From JAJDOD01 sp050299835 (GTDB lineage: Bacteria; Pseudomonadota; Alphaproteobacteria; Rhodobacterales; Rhodobacteraceae), in the NCBI GenBank assembly GCA_050299835.1, contig JBNKWP010000013.1, positions 29,524-93,523 of the forward strand: a stretch of 64,000 bases of DNA, given 5' to 3'. The notes beneath the pieces are model-generated. The model did no database searches. It saw only the letters and a list, made by a program, of their open reading frames with translations, and was not told the origin of the DNA. Position 1 is the stretch's first letter. Each line of letters begins with the position of its first letter. Below are positions 43,120 through 53,319 of the stretch, in pieces. The translations under genes were made by a program, and so were the position numbers.

Positions 43120-44517
43120 ATGAAGCACTTTCCAATCTTCCTCGCGGTGGAAGGCCGAAACATCGTCGTCTCCGGCGGTGGCGAGGCTGCGGTGGCGAAA
43201 CTGCGACTGTTGCTCAAGACCGAGGCCCGGCTGACGGTGATCGCCAAGCGCCCCGCAGACGAGATCGAGACCTGGGCGCGCGAGGGGCGTCTGACCGTTC
43301 TTCGCCGTGCGCAGAAGGCAGGCGACGCATCCGGTGCCGCCCTGTTCTATGCCGCCCATGACGATGATGCTGAGGACGCCCGCGTCACCGCGCTTGCTCA
43401 GGCGGATGGGGCGCTGAGCAACTGGGTGGACAGTCTGGAACAGTCGCAATTCATTACCCCTGCCATCGTTGACCGCGACCCGGTGACGGTGGCCATCGGC
43501 ACCGAGGGCGCGGCCCCGGTGCTGGCGCGTGCGATCAAGGCCGACCTGGAAGAACGCCTGCCGCGGTCGCTGGGCACGCTGGCGCGCGTCGGCAAAGGGT
43601 TCCGCAAGGCCGTCGAGGCCCTGCCCTTCGGGGCGAAACGCCGTGCTTTCTGGGCGGATTACTACTTCGGGAGCGGCCCAAAGGCGTTCGACGAAGCGGG
43701 CGAAGCGGCGCTGGAGCCGACGCTTGGCGATCTGCTTGACCGGCACCTGCAGCGGGAGGCTGCTCCGGGCCATGTGACGTTCGTAGGCGCCGGACCGGGC
43801 GACCCGGAACTGCTGACGGTGAAGGCCCGGCGGGCCTTGCATGAGGCCGATGTGGTGATCCACGACCGGCTGGTGCCGCAGGCGATTTTGGAACTGGCCC
43901 GGCGCGAGGCCACGATCATCGACATGGGCAAGGAGGGCTTCGGCCCCTCGACACCGCAGTCGGAGATTGACGCCGCCATCACCGAGCATGCCACGACCGG
44001 CGCGCATGTCGTCCGCCTGAAATCCGGCGACGCCACTGTTTTCGGGCGTCTCGATGAGGAAATCGACGCCTGCACCGCCGCTGGCATCGGCCATACCGTG
44101 ATTCCCGGCATCACGTCGGCTTCCGCCGCCGTTGCCAGCATCGGGCAAAGCCTGACCCGGCGCGGGCGCAATTCCTCGGTCCGGTTCATCACCGGGCATG
44201 ATGTGAAGGGTTATGCCGATCAGGACTGGCGGGCGCTGGCCGCCCCCGGACAGGTGGCTGCCATCTATATGGGCAAGCGGGCCGCGCGGTTCATGCAGGG
44301 CCGTCTGATGATGCACGGGGCCGATGCCGCGACACCTGTGACGCTGGTGGAGAACGCCTCCCGCCCCGAACAGCGGATCGTGGAAGCCACGCTTGGCACC
44401 CTGCCGCGCGATCTTGACGCCGCCGCTATGGACGGCCCCTGCCTGATCCTGTTTGGCCTCGCCCCGCGCAAGGCCGCTGAAACACTGACGAAACTCCCCA
44501 AGGATATCGCACTATGA
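43120..44517 (+). CDS. cysG: Siroheme synthase (trifunctional CysG)
   Basis: A 465-aa fusion. Residues 1-210 are the precorrin-2 dehydrogenase/ferrochelatase half (IFLAVEGRNIVVSGGGEAAVAKLRLLL). Residues about 220-460 are uroporphyrinogen-III methyltransferase (VTFVGAGPGDPELLTVKARRAL, VVRLKSGDATVFGR, VIPGITSASAA). It makes siroheme, the cofactor of the sulfite reductase encoded two genes downstream. The ATG at 43120 (MKHFPIF) was preferred to the ATG at 43108. The stop overlaps DUF2849 by four bases. Confidence 0.94.
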   Translation: MKHFPIFLAVEGRNIVVSGGGEAAVAKLRLLLKTEARLTVIAKRPADEIETWAREGRLTVLRRAQKAGDASGAALFYAAHDDDAEDARVTALAQADGALSNWVDSLEQSQFITPAIVDRDPVTVAIGTEGAAPVLARAIKADLEERLPRSLGTLARVGKGFRKAVEALPFGAKRRAFWADYYFGSGPKAFDEAGEAALEPTLGDLLDRHLQREAAPGHVTFVGAGPGDPELLTVKARRALHEADVVIHDRLVPQAILELARREATIIDMGKEGFGPSTPQSEIDAAITEHATTGAHVVRLKSGDATVFGRLDEEIDACTAAGIGHTVIPGITSASAAVASIGQSLTRRGRNSSVRFITGHDVKGYADQDWRALAAPGQVAAIYMGKRAARFMQGRLMMHGADAATPVTLVENASRPEQRIVEATLGTLPRDLDAAAMDGPCLILFGLAPRKAAETLTKLPKDIAL

Positions 44518-44816
44518 CCCGCCGCCCCTTCACCCCGAAAGTCGTCGCAGCCAACGACCTGTTGGCCGGAGATGCCGTCTGGCTGGCCGAGGATGACAGC
44601 TGGACCCGCGACATGGGCCGGGCCGAACTGATCGAGGACGAAGCGGTTGCGGAAGACCGCCTGCTCTTCGCGATCGGACAGGGCGACATTGTTGTCGGCG
44701 CGTACCTTGTCGATGCAATCGCGGGCAAGAACGGCCCCGAGCCAACCCATTTCCGCGAAGCCTTCCGCACGCGCGGGCCTTCCAACTATTTCCACGGCAA
44801 GCAGGCTGAGGGCTGA
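44514..44816 (+). CDS. DUF2849 family protein in the sulfur operon
   Basis: A 100-aa protein of the DUF2849 family, found almost always between cysG and cysI in Alphaproteobacteria. Visible features: LLAGDAVWLAEDDSW and a C-terminal PTHFREAFRTRGPSNYF. No known activity; the fixed position suggests an accessory role in sulfite reduction. The ATG overlaps the cysG stop (ATGA), and cysI begins four bases after its stop. Confidence 0.85.
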   Translation: MTRRPFTPKVVAANDLLAGDAVWLAEDDSWTRDMGRAELIEDEAVAEDRLLFAIGQGDIVVGAYLVDAIAGKNGPEPTHFREAFRTRGPSNYFHGKQAEG

Positions 44817-44820
44817 AGAC

Positions 44821-46480
<1,660 letters not shown>

Positions 46481-46491
<11 letters not shown>

Positions 46492-47224
46492 GGCGCCCAC
46501 CATGCCGCGGGACGAACGCGTCGCCGATCTGAACGCGCGCTATGCGCATCACTCGGCGATCAACGTCCTGGAACACGCGCTTTTCGATCCGTATGTGGGC
46601 CGGACCGCGATGGTATCGTCTTTCGGGGCGGAATCGGTGGTGCTGCTGCACATGGTCTCGGTCATCGACCGGACGACGCCGGTGCTGTTCCTTGATACCG
46701 AGATGCTTTTCCCGGAAACCATTGAATATCAAAGGGAACTTGCGGCGCGGCTGCAACTGAACGTCAATGTCATCACGCCGGACCGGTCGCAACTGTTCCT
46801 GCGCGATCCGAACAACCGGCTGCATACCAGCGACACCGACGCCTGCTGCACGCTGCGCAAGACCGAGCCGCTGGAACGCGCGCTGGCCCCTTTCGACGCG
46901 TGGATCACCGGGCGCAAGCGGTTCCAGGGCGGCAAACGCGCAGCGCTTGAGTTCTTCGAGGCCGACGGTGCCGACCGCATCAAGATCAACCCGCTCGCGC
47001 ATTGGACGCCCGAGGACGTGCGCGAGTATATGACCAATAACCGCCTGCCCCGGCACCCGCTTGTGGCCAAGGGCTATCCGTCCATCGGATGCGCCCCCTG
47101 CACCACCCGCGTGGCCGAGGGAGAAGACCCCCGTTCGGGCCGCTGGCGCGGTCAGGAAAAAACCGAATGCGGGATCCATTTCGAGAATGGCAAGGTGGTG
47201 CGACCCAAAGGAGCCGGAGCATGA
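46481..47224 (+). CDS. cysH: Adenylyl-sulfate (APS) reductase
   Basis: A 247-aa thiol-dependent reductase making sulfite from activated sulfate. The ATP-sulfurylase-like phosphate loop MVSSFGAESVVLLHMV is present, and two Cys pairs, TDACCTLRK and GCAPC, indicate a 4Fe-4S cluster, so this is the APS-type rather than the E. coli PAPS-type enzyme. The C-terminal ECGIH holds the catalytic Cys. The ATG at 46481 overlaps the cysI end by 11 bases; an ATG at 46502 is the alternative. It overlaps DUF934 by four bases. Confidence 0.93.
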
Positions 47225-47637
47225 GCGTGATCGTAACCGACGAGGGCTTCGGCCCCGATGACTGGACCGGCGGCTTTGCGACACCCGACCAGCTTGCAGC
47301 GAATGATGACGGCGCAGTCGCCCTCGATCTGCCATCCGACGCCGATCTGTCCGGGATCGAGCGGAAATTTAACCGTATCGCGTTGATCCGTATCGACTTT
47401 CCCAGCTTCGCGGATGGGCGCGGATTTACCCATGCCCGCAATCTGCGCCTGAAGGGATACACCGGGCGGCTTCGCGCCAAAGGCCATGTCATCGCCGACC
47501 AGTACGCGATGGCCCGGCGGTCGGGCTTCGATGAGGTGGAGATCGCCGACGATCTGGCCCAGCGCCAGCCGGAAGATCAGTGGCTGCGTCGCGCCAACTG
47601 GCAAGCGCACGACTATCAGTCCCGTTTGCGTGCCTGA
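47221..47637 (+). CDS. DUF934 family protein
   Basis: A 138-aa member of DUF934, consistently linked to cysI and cysH in proteobacteria. Typical sequence: KFNRIALIRIDFPSFADGRG, LRLKGYTGRLRAKGHVIADQ and a short acidic tail region. Proposed to help sulfite or APS reduction, but without proven activity. Starts inside the cysH stop codon (ATGA at 47221-47224). Confidence 0.87.
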   Translation: MSVIVTDEGFGPDDWTGGFATPDQLAANDDGAVALDLPSDADLSGIERKFNRIALIRIDFPSFADGRGFTHARNLRLKGYTGRLRAKGHVIADQYAMARRSGFDEVEIADDLAQRQPEDQWLRRANWQAHDYQSRLRA

Positions 47638-47697
47638 GACATCTTTAACTGACAGAGATCAACGACTAGAGAGGGACCGGCCCCTAAGAGGCCGCCA

Positions 47698-48540
47698 GTG
47701 GACATGACCGAACAGAGACCCGTGACAGAAGCTGCCGCAACACCCGTGACCCTGCCCGACGCCCAGACCGTGACAAAAGTGAAGCACTGGACGGACCGGC
47801 TGTTTTCGTTCCGCGTGACACGTCCCGCCAGCTTGCGCTTCCGCTCGGGCGAATTCGTGATGATCGGGCTGATGGGCGACAATGGCAAACCGCTCTTGCG
47901 CGCCTATTCCATCGCCTCGCCCGCCTGGGACGACGAGTTAGAGTTCTATTCGATCAAGGTGCCGGACGGGCCGTTGACCTCGAAACTGCAACACATCCAG
48001 CCGGGCGAGCAGATCATTCTACGGCCCAAGCCCGTGGGTACTCTCGTCCTCGACGCGCTTCTGCCCGGCAAACGCCTCTGGTTCTTTGCCACTGGCACCG
48101 GCATTGCACCCTTCGCGTCGCTGATGCGCGACCCCGACACCTATGAGCGTTACGAGCAGGTCATCATGATGCACACCTGCCGCGACGTGGCCGAACTGGA
48201 ATATGGGCGGCAATTGGTCGAGGACATCAAGTCGGACGAGATGCTGGCGGAGCTGTTCGGTGAGGGATTCGCAGACAAGCTGCTTTATTATCCGACCACG
48301 ACCCGCGAAGAGAGCGGGCATATGGGCCGGATCACCGATAACCTGACCTCCGGCAAGGCTTTTGCCGACCTGGATATCCCCGGCATCAACCCAGACGAAG
48401 ATCGCGGCATGGTCTGTGGCTCGCTCGCTTTCAACACCGACATGAAGACGGTGCTGGAAGGGTTCGGCCTGGAAGAGGGCGCGAACAGCGATCCCAAGCA
48501 ATACGTGGTCGAAAAAGCCTTTGTCGGCGACGGCATCTGA
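47698..48540 (+). CDS. fpr: Ferredoxin-NADP+ reductase
   Basis: A 280-aa FAD enzyme that moves electrons between NADPH and ferredoxin/flavodoxin. The FAD motif RAYSIASPAWD, the pyrophosphate region GTGIAPFASLMRD and the C-terminal MVCGSLAFNTDMK are typical of bacterial Fpr; the tail KAFVGDGI lacks the terminal aromatic of plant enzymes. GTG at 47698 has AAGAGG six bases upstream; ATG at 47704 is the alternative. As last gene of the cluster it can supply reducing power to CysI. Tandem hairpins follow. Confidence 0.93.
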   Translation: MDMTEQRPVTEAAATPVTLPDAQTVTKVKHWTDRLFSFRVTRPASLRFRSGEFVMIGLMGDNGKPLLRAYSIASPAWDDELEFYSIKVPDGPLTSKLQHIQPGEQIILRPKPVGTLVLDALLPGKRLWFFATGTGIAPFASLMRDPDTYERYEQVIMMHTCRDVAELEYGRQLVEDIKSDEMLAELFGEGFADKLLYYPTTTREESGHMGRITDNLTSGKAFADLDIPGINPDEDRGMVCGSLAFNTDMKTVLEGFGLEEGANSDPKQYVVEKAFVGDGI

Positions 48541-48547
48541 CGGCTGG

Positions 48548-48606
48548 GCGGAGTTCGTCGCGAACTCCGCTTCGATTTCCGACGCAAACTCCGCGGCGGA
48601 GTTTGC
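48548..48606. repeat. Two tandem hairpins with shared arms after fpr
   Basis: Hairpin 1: GCGGAGTTCG (48548-48557), loop TCG, CGAACTCCGC (48561-48570). Hairpin 2: GCAAACTCCGC (48584-48594) and GCGGAGTTTGC (48596-48606). The arms of the two are variants of one sequence. It lies between two converging genes and may terminate both. Confidence 0.75.
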
Positions 48607-48978
48607 TTAATCCACGGCAAGCGAGACGCGGATATCGGCCAGAACCTGCGGCAGTTCCGCGTTTCCGGCTTCTGCCGCCATCAGCTTGGCGGTCAGCCTG
48701 TCTTTTTCGCCATATGCCAGCGGTGAGGCTTCGATGATGTCGAGAACGATTTCGCCGTTATAGGTTTCCGGCTGCAACGCAGACAGGCCGAAGGCTGCCG
48801 CTGACAGCGCGGATCCGGCGCGTCCGGGCTCAAGGCGCACCGGTTCGATGATCGTCGGCAGGGCCTGCGTTTCGACCACGACAACCGGCTCAAACCGGGT
48901 GCCCCGATCCGCGAACAAGCCGGTTCCGGCAGCGAGCGCCAGTACCACGATGCCAGCAATCCAAACAATACGCCCCAT
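48607..48978 (-). CDS. Hypothetical exported or membrane-anchored protein
   Basis: A 123-aa protein with an N-terminal hydrophobic segment (MGRIVWIAGIVVLALAAGTGLF), either a signal peptide or an anchor, and a periplasmic part with VVVVETQALPTIIEPVRLEPG and YNGEIVLDIIEASPLAYGEKDRL. No family recognised. The ATG at 48978 has GAGG eight bases upstream. Its 3' end abuts the tandem hairpin element. Confidence 0.65.
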   Translation of the reverse strand: MGRIVWIAGIVVLALAAGTGLFADRGTRFEPVVVVETQALPTIIEPVRLEPGRAGSALSAAAFGLSALQPETYNGEIVLDIIEASPLAYGEKDRLTAKLMAAEAGNAELPQVLADIRVSLAVD

Positions 48979-49214
48979 GACCATGTCCTCGACAAATCGT
49001 CCCACGCCGCACTGATAGCCGTTGCCGGGCCGGTGCCAAGCCGTTCCGCGCTGTCCCGACAAAGGTCGGCCAAACGCAGCGCATCGCCTGTCCGGCGATC
49101 GGCGGATTTCAGATTACTGCGGGGTGGAGCGCACGTTTTTGCGGGAACATGGCAGTTCTGCAACAGGCGTGTTCTGGGCACGGCGCCGGCTGAACCGGCG
49201 CCGTATCCGGGTAT

Positions 49215-50006
49215 TCAAAGCCCAAGGGCGTCCTTCAACTGATCCATAATAGATTGAATCTGATCAGGATTTTCTTCTGCCTGAGTAATCAGCGCCTCGG
49301 CAGCCTGTTTTTGCAGCGCATTGAGATCGGAGTCTGCGACATAGCTGCGCAAGCGCTCGGCATCGAACCCTTCCGCTGTCATCGCCTGCGCCACCTCATC
49401 GGAGGTCTCGACAGTCTCCTCGGCTGCGGCCTCGACCGTCTCAGAGGTGCCTTCGGTTGCTTCAGCGGCCCCGTCGACAGCGTCGCCCGCTGCTTCTGAC
49501 GCCCCTTCGACCGCATCCGTCACGGCATCGGAAGCGGCGGCACCGGCATCGGTCGCGGCATCCATTGCCCCCTCAACTGCATCGCCAGCCGCATCCATCG
49601 CAGCATCAGAAGCATCCGTCGCGGCATCGGCGGCACCTTCGACAAGGTTGGCCGCCGCGTCGGATGCGCCTTCCGTGACCTCGCCTATAGCGCCCGCTGC
49701 GTCGTCCACAGCCTCCTGCACGGCATCAGCGACATCATCGGCAGCATCCTGAGCGTTCTCCATCACCTCTTCGGTGGCTTCCTGCACATCATCCATCGCG
49801 CCTTCGACGGCCTCTTGCGCATCTTCCAGAACGCCTGCGGCTTCTTCTTCCACCGCGTCCACAGCGTCATCGACGCTCTCTTCGGCTGTGTCTGCGGGTT
49901 CTTCCGTCACCGTGGCGACCGGCGCAGTGTTCTGACCACCCATTGTCAGGAACCACCCGAGGGCGGCGACAATCACAATGGCTGCAAGTATTAGAAACGG
50001 TCTCAT
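49215..50006 (-). CDS. Membrane-anchored Ala/Asp/Glu-rich repetitive protein
   Basis: A 263-aa protein: an N-terminal membrane anchor (residues 4-22), then about 170 residues made almost only of Ala, Asp, Glu, Val, Gly, Ser and Thr in short degenerate repeats (units such as DAVEGAMDAATDAG and DAVDGAAEATEG). These predict long amphipathic helices like LEA or YtxH-type proteins. The final 60 residues are ordinary helical sequence (FDAERLRSYVADSDLNALQK). Probably an envelope spacer or stress protein; function unknown. Ends before a GC-rich hairpin at 49180-49204. Confidence 0.7.
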   Translation of the reverse strand: MRPFLILAAIVIVAALGWFLTMGGQNTAPVATVTEEPADTAEESVDDAVDAVEEEAAGVLEDAQEAVEGAMDDVQEATEEVMENAQDAADDVADAVQEAVDDAAGAIGEVTEGASDAAANLVEGAADAATDASDAAMDAAGDAVEGAMDAATDAGAAASDAVTDAVEGASEAAGDAVDGAAEATEGTSETVEAAAEETVETSDEVAQAMTAEGFDAERLRSYVADSDLNALQKQAAEALITQAEENPDQIQSIMDQLKDALGL

Positions 50007-50215
50007 CTCGAGATCCCCCAGTCGATTTCATTGCCCGTTAGATGTGGGCCGACCAGCAAAAGTTCTAGGGGGAAGTTTACCCGCGACGCCTCACCGGCGA
50101 CGCTTTGCTCACACTGAAACGGAAATCGGTGCCAGACGGGCGAATCCGGTTGAAGATCAAGCGATTCGACCCTATTTTCCGGCATTCAGAGAAAACGATC
50201 AAAGGATAGACCACC

Positions 50216-50758
50216 ATCGCTCGCAGACCGCACAACGCACCGCCGGTGCGTGACACAGGCCCCCGGGTAAACGACCGCATCCGCGCGCCTGAAATCCGGC
50301 TCATTGGAGCCGAAGGAGAAAACGTGGGCGTGGTCACGCCCGAACGCGCCCTTAGAATGGCGGAAGAGGCCGGGTTGGACCTGGTCGAGATTTCTCCGAA
50401 TGCCACGCCTCCCGTCTGCAAGATCATGGATTTCGGCAAGTTCAAATACGAACAGCAGAAACGTGAAAGCGAGGCGCGCAAGAAGCAGAAGACAATCGAG
50501 GTCAAGGAAGTGAAGTTCCGTCCCAACACGGACACGCATGACTATGACGTCAAGATGCGCAACGTGACGCGGTTCCTTGAAGCAGGCGACAAGGTGAAGG
50601 TTACCCTGCGCTTCCGCGGCCGTGAAATGGCTCACCAGAATCTGGGTCGCGACCTTCTGGAACGCGTGGCCGATGACGTGGCCGAGATCGGCAAGGTGGA
50701 AAACATGCCGAAAATGGAAGGCCGCCAGATGGTCATGATGATCGGACCGTCCAAATAA
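50216..50758 (+). CDS. infC: Translation initiation factor IF-3, ATC start
   Basis: A 180-aa IF-3, which binds the 30S subunit and rejects non-AUG initiator codons. The N-domain reads PRVNDRIRAPEIRLI, VVTPERALRMAEEAGLDLVEISP, and the linker/C-domain KYEQQKRESEARKKQKTIEVKEVKF with the late MEGRQMVMMIGP. Conserved residues (ARRPHNAPP) continue upstream of the first GTG (50246) to an ATC at 50216, with AAAGGA at 50201-50206 correctly spaced. A rare start allows IF-3 to repress itself, as with AUU in E. coli. rpmI and rplT do not follow. Confidence 0.92.
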   Translation: MARRPHNAPPVRDTGPRVNDRIRAPEIRLIGAEGENVGVVTPERALRMAEEAGLDLVEISPNATPPVCKIMDFGKFKYEQQKRESEARKKQKTIEVKEVKFRPNTDTHDYDVKMRNVTRFLEAGDKVKVTLRFRGREMAHQNLGRDLLERVADDVAEIGKVENMPKMEGRQMVMMIGPSK

Positions 50759-50793
50759 TGCCTGCGCGTTACGCTTTCTGAACCAATAACTTA

Positions 50794-50841
50794 ACCCCCG
50801 CCGACCCGTTTCCTCTCCAGAAACGCAAACACGGGGGTTTT
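50794..50841 (+). terminator. Possible terminator after infC
   Basis: ACCCCCG (50794-50800) pairs with CGGGGGT (50832-50838), enclosing an inner stem GTTTC/GAAAC, then TTTT. The outer loop is long, so it is less certain than the others. Confidence 0.45.
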
Positions 50842-50906
50842 GCCCCAAACTTGCCACAGTCGCGCCCCCATGCATAAGATCGCGTGGTAACTTGGGTGAA
50901 TTGGTA

Positions 50907-51878
50907 ATGGTAGCGGGGGCAACAATTTCAGCAGATCTGTCCGATGCCGAGTGGCTGTCGGAACTGCGGCGTATTGGCGATGCGCATGGCAGTTTCTCAG
51001 ATCTGGGCCGGGATCACGGTGCGGTTTTCATCGAGAAAGGCCAAAAGGTACTCTTCGTCGCTTTCGAAACCATCTTCGGTATCCGGTCCGGCAGCGAAAC
51101 CGGAACTCCAATGGCCTTCGATATCTGCGAACGTCGGGGCTGGTCACACCTGACCATTCTGGCCAAGCGCCAGACCTGGTTCCGGGACAGATCGCTTTTC
51201 GGCTTCTTCGACCGCCTGATCGACCACGGCTTCTTCGACAATTTTGACCGGGTGGTGTTCTACGGCGCGGGCATGTGCGGCTATGCGGCTGGCGTGTTTT
51301 CCGTGGCTGCCCCCGGTGCACTGGCCTTGCTGGTCGCACCGCAGGCCACCCTGAAACGCGAAGTCACGGAGTGGGATGACCGCTTCCCCTCCGCCCGGCG
51401 CATCGACTTTGACGCGCGTTACGCCAACGCCGCGCATCTTGTCGATGCGGCGGAAGCCGCGCTTATCCTTTACGACCCTGAGGAGAAGGAGGATGCGATG
51501 CATGCAAGCCTTTTCCGGTCAGCCAACATCATCCGCCAGCCCTACCGGCGCGGTGGCGCGGGCGCCATCGAGAGCGATTTGCGCGCCATGTCTCTTGTCT
51601 CGAAGCTGGCCGATGCAGCGGTGAAGGGGGCGCTTACCCCGTCAAATGCCGCGCGGATCATGCGTGCCCGCAGGCGGCACGTGCCCTATCTGCGCGCGCT
51701 TCTGTCCCGGGTTCTGTCGGAGGAACGCCCGCAGCTAACTGTCTGGCTTTGCCGTTCGGTTCTGGCGCAACATCCCCTGCCCCGGTTCAAACATCATCTG
51801 GAGCGGGCCGAGACCCAGCTTGGAATCAGGACCGCGCCTTCGGAGGAGGATGACGGGCACCGCCGGGGCGGCACCTGA
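50907..51878 (+). CDS. Alpha/beta-hydrolase-like protein lacking the nucleophile
   Basis: A 323-aa soluble protein. The middle, VVFYGAGMCGYAAGVFSVAAPG then LLVAPQATL, resembles the nucleophile elbow of hydrolases that read YGSSMGGYAA followed by PQ, but the Ser is Gly122 and the next residues are MC, so it should be catalytically dead. The second half is basic and helical (MRARRRHVPYLRALLSRVL). I recall relatives in Rhodobacterales labelled phosphoadenosine phosphosulfate reductase, which the sequence does not support. ATG at 50907 chosen; a TTG at 50892 is possible. Confidence 0.65.
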   Translation: MVAGATISADLSDAEWLSELRRIGDAHGSFSDLGRDHGAVFIEKGQKVLFVAFETIFGIRSGSETGTPMAFDICERRGWSHLTILAKRQTWFRDRSLFGFFDRLIDHGFFDNFDRVVFYGAGMCGYAAGVFSVAAPGALALLVAPQATLKREVTEWDDRFPSARRIDFDARYANAAHLVDAAEAALILYDPEEKEDAMHASLFRSANIIRQPYRRGGAGAIESDLRAMSLVSKLADAAVKGALTPSNAARIMRARRRHVPYLRALLSRVLSEERPQLTVWLCRSVLAQHPLPRFKHHLERAETQLGIRTAPSEEDDGHRRGGT

Positions 51879-51881
51879 CAC

Positions 51882-52166
51882 TCAGTTGTCGTAGTCCGGC
51901 GCCCGCATCTCCTGCGCCTTCGCATAGAGCCGGGGACCCAGAACGCCCAGGAGCGCACCCAGCGTCAGGGCCACAACGCCTCCCGTGTCCGAAAGCGCCG
52001 CGACGATCGCCGCCACGAACAGGCAGGCGGTCAGCGCGATGGACCGCATCTCCACAGGTGTCGGAGGCGGCGTCGGCAGGTGTTTCTCGACCAGCGGTTT
52101 GAGATGTTCTTCGGCGAAGCCCGCTCCCCAACCAGCGGCAATCCCGAGAATGAATGTCCAGATCAT
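51882..52166 (-). CDS. Small membrane protein
   Basis: A 94-aa protein with an N-terminal helix (MIWTFILGIAAGWGAGFAEEHL), a Pro-rich turn (LPTPPPTPVEMRS) and a second hydrophobic region (IALTACLFVAAIVAAL, then VVALTLGALLGVLGPRLY). No family recognised. GAGGAG lies upstream of the ATG at 52166. It converges with the pseudo-hydrolase gene (3 bases apart) and diverges from pyrC. Confidence 0.65.
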   Translation of the reverse strand: MIWTFILGIAAGWGAGFAEEHLKPLVEKHLPTPPPTPVEMRSIALTACLFVAAIVAALSDTGGVVALTLGALLGVLGPRLYAKAQEMRAPDYDN

Positions 52167-52264
52167 GTGCTCTGCTCCTCGTTTGTATCCCCACATTAAC
52201 CGATTCGCGCGCGCGACTGCACAGGCCTCTGGCCCCGCTGCCGGGCTTGCGCTAGAGGGGAGCC

Positions 52265-53302
52265 ATGAGCACGCGGATCACCATTCCCCGGCCGGATGAC
52301 TGGCACTTGCATCTGCGCGACGGCGCGATGATGGAGGGCGTGCTGCCGGAGACGGCCCGGCATTTCGCGCGGGCGATTATCATGCCGAACCTGGTGCCGC
52401 CCGTGGTGACGGGCGATGACGCCGCGGCCTATCGCGACCGTATCCTGGCGGCGCTGCCAGAGGGCGCGGATTTCGAGCCGCTGATGACGCTTTACCTGAC
52501 CGAGACCACCGATGCGGACGACGTGCGTCGCGCGGCGGAAAGCGGGCTGGTGAAGGCGGTGAAGCTCTATCCAGCCGGGGCCACGACCAATTCCGCCAGC
52601 GGCGTGCGTGACTTCGACAAGGTGCGCGGCGTGCTGGAAGCGATGGCAGAGATCGGCTTGCCGCTGTGCGTCCATGGCGAGGTGACGCGCCCCGAGATCG
52701 ACATCTTCGACCGCGAGGCGGTTTTCATCGAGGAAGTCCTCGATCCGCTGCGCCGGGCTACGCCCAGATTGCGCGTGGTGATGGAGCATATCACCACCGC
52801 CGAGGCCGCCGCCTATGCGGCGCAGGGCGGTGATGACCTCGCCGCGACGATCACCGTCCAGCACCTGATGCTTGATCGCAACGACATGCTGGTTGGCGGC
52901 ATGCGCCCGCATTATTACTGTCTGCCGATCCTGAAACGCGGCAGCCATCGCCCGAAGCTGGTGGAGGCCGCGACCGGCGGTTCGCCGCGCTTCTTCCTCG
53001 GCACCGACAGCGCGCCGCATGCCGTCCACAAGAAAGAAGCCGAGTGTTGCGCCGCCGGGTGTTTCACCGCGCCCGTCGCACTTGCCTGTCTGGCGGAGCT
53101 GTTCGAGGAGGCGGGGGCGCTTGACCGGCTGGAGGGTTTCGTCTCAAGACACGGGTCCGCCTTCTACCGGCTGCCCGTCAATGACGACACCCTGACGCTG
53201 GAAAAAGGCGACCCGCTGGATCTGCCCAAGAGCGTGGAAACCGGAGCGGGTCCCGTCACCGTATTCGATCCGGGCCGACCGTTGCACTGGCGGGTGGTGT
53301 GA
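52265..53302 (+). CDS. pyrC: Dihydroorotase (class II)
   Basis: A 345-aa zinc amidohydrolase of pyrimidine synthesis. It opens ITIPRPDDWHLHLRDGAMM with the HxH metal pair; the carboxylated Lys is in VKAVKLYPAGATTNS; later ligands are CVHGEV, MEHITT and FFLGTDSAPH (catalytic Asp). All are present. It closes N-carbamoylaspartate to dihydroorotate. pyrE follows after a 148-base gap with three hairpins and a modular repeat, suggesting one pyr operon. Confidence 0.95.
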   Translation: MSTRITIPRPDDWHLHLRDGAMMEGVLPETARHFARAIIMPNLVPPVVTGDDAAAYRDRILAALPEGADFEPLMTLYLTETTDADDVRRAAESGLVKAVKLYPAGATTNSASGVRDFDKVRGVLEAMAEIGLPLCVHGEVTRPEIDIFDREAVFIEEVLDPLRRATPRLRVVMEHITTAEAAAYAAQGGDDLAATITVQHLMLDRNDMLVGGMRPHYYCLPILKRGSHRPKLVEAATGGSPRFFLGTDSAPHAVHKKEAECCAAGCFTAPVALACLAELFEEAGALDRLEGFVSRHGSAFYRLPVNDDTLTLEKGDPLDLPKSVETGAGPVTVFDPGRPLHWRVV

Positions 53303-53319
53303 CTGTCGACGGGCCTTAC

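Noticed and set aside
49447..49752. Repetitive Ala/Ser-rich plus-strand frames inside the LEA-like gene
   Set aside because: Mirror image of the low-complexity minus-strand coding repeats.
50246..50758. infC starting at the GTG at 50246
   Set aside because: Conserved IF-3 N-terminal residues and a Shine-Dalgarno lie upstream, favouring ATC at 50216.
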